A stretch of 5,795 bases of DNA from an uncultured Eubacteriales bacterium (lineage in GTDB: Bacteria > Bacillota > Clostridia > Oscillospirales > Ruminococcaceae), in NCBI GenBank assembly GCA_900318545.1, contig ONLC01000173.1, forward strand, positions 1 to 5,795, in the 5' to 3' direction. The position numbers were made by a program, and so were the translations under genes. The stretch's first letter is position 1. Each line of letters opens with the position of its first letter. Of this stretch, positions 5,270-5,795 are shown in pieces. The notes beneath the pieces are model-generated. The model made no database searches. It was not told the origin of the DNA and was given only the letters and a program-made list of their open reading frames with translations.

Positions 5270-5795
5270 TCCGCTGTTAGTGTTTACTATGTCCCAGTCA
5301 TCACAGAACTGCTTGTAATTCATATTGAGCTCGATCTTAACATCGTACCCTCGGTAAAGCTCAATTCTGGTGATAAGCTGGGATATTATCATTTTCTTGC
5401 GTTCAAGGGAGCAAGTATCAAATTCTTCTGCCCAGCCCTTGAAAATGTCATACATGGGCTTGATACTCTCCATTGATCTCTTTTTATTTGCCATTTCAGC
5501 CTGCAGCGTTTCCTTATCAGCTTCATACTGCATTATAACAGCACTCTGCTGATTTATAAGCTTATTCAAAAGCTCCGGTGAATACTGGCTCGTTCCGAGT
5601 AGGCTGTCGGCAACCTCGTTTTCAAGAGTTGTCAGCTTTTTCTTTTCCTTTTCAATGTCGTGGTCTATCTTGGTGATCTTAGCCCTGCACCCTCTCATGT
5701 CCTTGTCAAAATTCCTTTTCAGCACAGCTTCATCAGGTGATTCCTTGATGTGGCTGAACATCATTTTTACAGTCTCGATCACTATATTATCGACC
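5261..5795 (-). CDS. Large serine recombinase, C-terminal part; 5' end beyond right edge
   Basis: The frame is open from the right edge to TAG at 5261, giving about 177 residues of a longer protein. A GTG at 5782 is in frame, but the frame stays open upstream of it (VDNIVIETVKMMF), so it is unlikely to be the true start. The visible part has a long charged helix region (roughly residues 25-120), the coiled-coil arm typical of large serine integrases. It then shows the closing pattern GWAEEFDTCSLERKKMIISQ, then LITRIELYRGYDVKIELNMN and YKQFCDDW, common at the ends of clostridial element recombinases. The catalytic resolvase domain and zinc ribbon lie outside the window. Such enzymes integrate or excise phages and integrative elements at short att sites, usually next to their own gene. 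The downstream tRNA fragment fits a former element boundary. The family call is from motif memory. Confidence 0.85.
   Translation of the reverse strand, partial: VDNIVIETVKMMFSHIKESPDEAVLKRNFDKDMRGCRAKITKIDHDIEKEKKKLTTLENEVADSLLGTSQYSPELLNKLINQQSAVIMQYEADKETLQAEMANKKRSMESIKPMYDIFKGWAEEFDTCSLERKKMIISQLITRIELYRGYDVKIELNMNYKQFCDDWDIVNTNSGLT

Noticed and set aside
1..5795. CRISPR array or tandem repeat block
   Set aside because: No regularly spaced direct repeats were seen anywhere in the window.

Overview
The window looks like chromosomal DNA of a clostridial Firmicute, probably of the Ruminococcus/Oscillospiraceae type. This rests on moderate GC content, AT-rich intergenic DNA, AGGAG-type ribosome binding sites, and protein families common in that group. 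The placement is an inference from gene content and style; no marker gene is present. All intact genes lie on the minus strand, so transcription runs from high to low coordinates.

Region 1 (about 3470 down to 1) is the export cassette of an NHLM-type (nitrile hydratase leader microcin / Nif11-type) peptide natural product system. In transcription order it holds a very short HlyD-like membrane protein (140 aa), a complete C39-peptidase/permease/ATPase transporter (724 aa), and the first 246 residues of the partner transporter (NHLM ABC2 type), which runs off the left edge. The three genes are spaced by 3 and 14 bases and so almost certainly form one operon. The peptidase domain should cut a precursor leader after a double-glycine-type site while the transporter exports the core peptide. 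No precursor peptide, modification enzyme or immunity gene is visible, so these must lie beyond position 1 or elsewhere.

Region 2 (about 3354 to 4032) has no intact recognisable gene. It contains the probable promoter zone of the export operon, a strong bidirectional-looking terminator hairpin (3528-3560), a frameshifted plus-strand remnant that resembles the N-terminal helix-turn-helix part of a WYL-domain regulator, and one small plus-strand ORF of unknown nature.

Region 3 (5065 down to 4033) is a two-gene unit with a good sigma-A-type promoter: a GNAT acetyltransferase followed 13 bases later by a nitroreductase-family flavoprotein.

Region 4 (5100 to 5795) looks like the edge of a mobile element. 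The C-terminal part of a large serine recombinase enters from the right edge. Its stop codon sits in a perfect 8-bp inverted repeat. About 60 bases further on lies a truncated tRNA-Asn (GTT anticodon) lacking its 5' part and most of its 3' acceptor strand, followed by a Rho-independent terminator. The arrangement suggests an integration or excision scar.

The closest things to a special system here are the NHLM export cassette with its unusually small HlyD partner and the recombinase/tRNA-fragment junction. Neither is shown to be new by the sequence alone.
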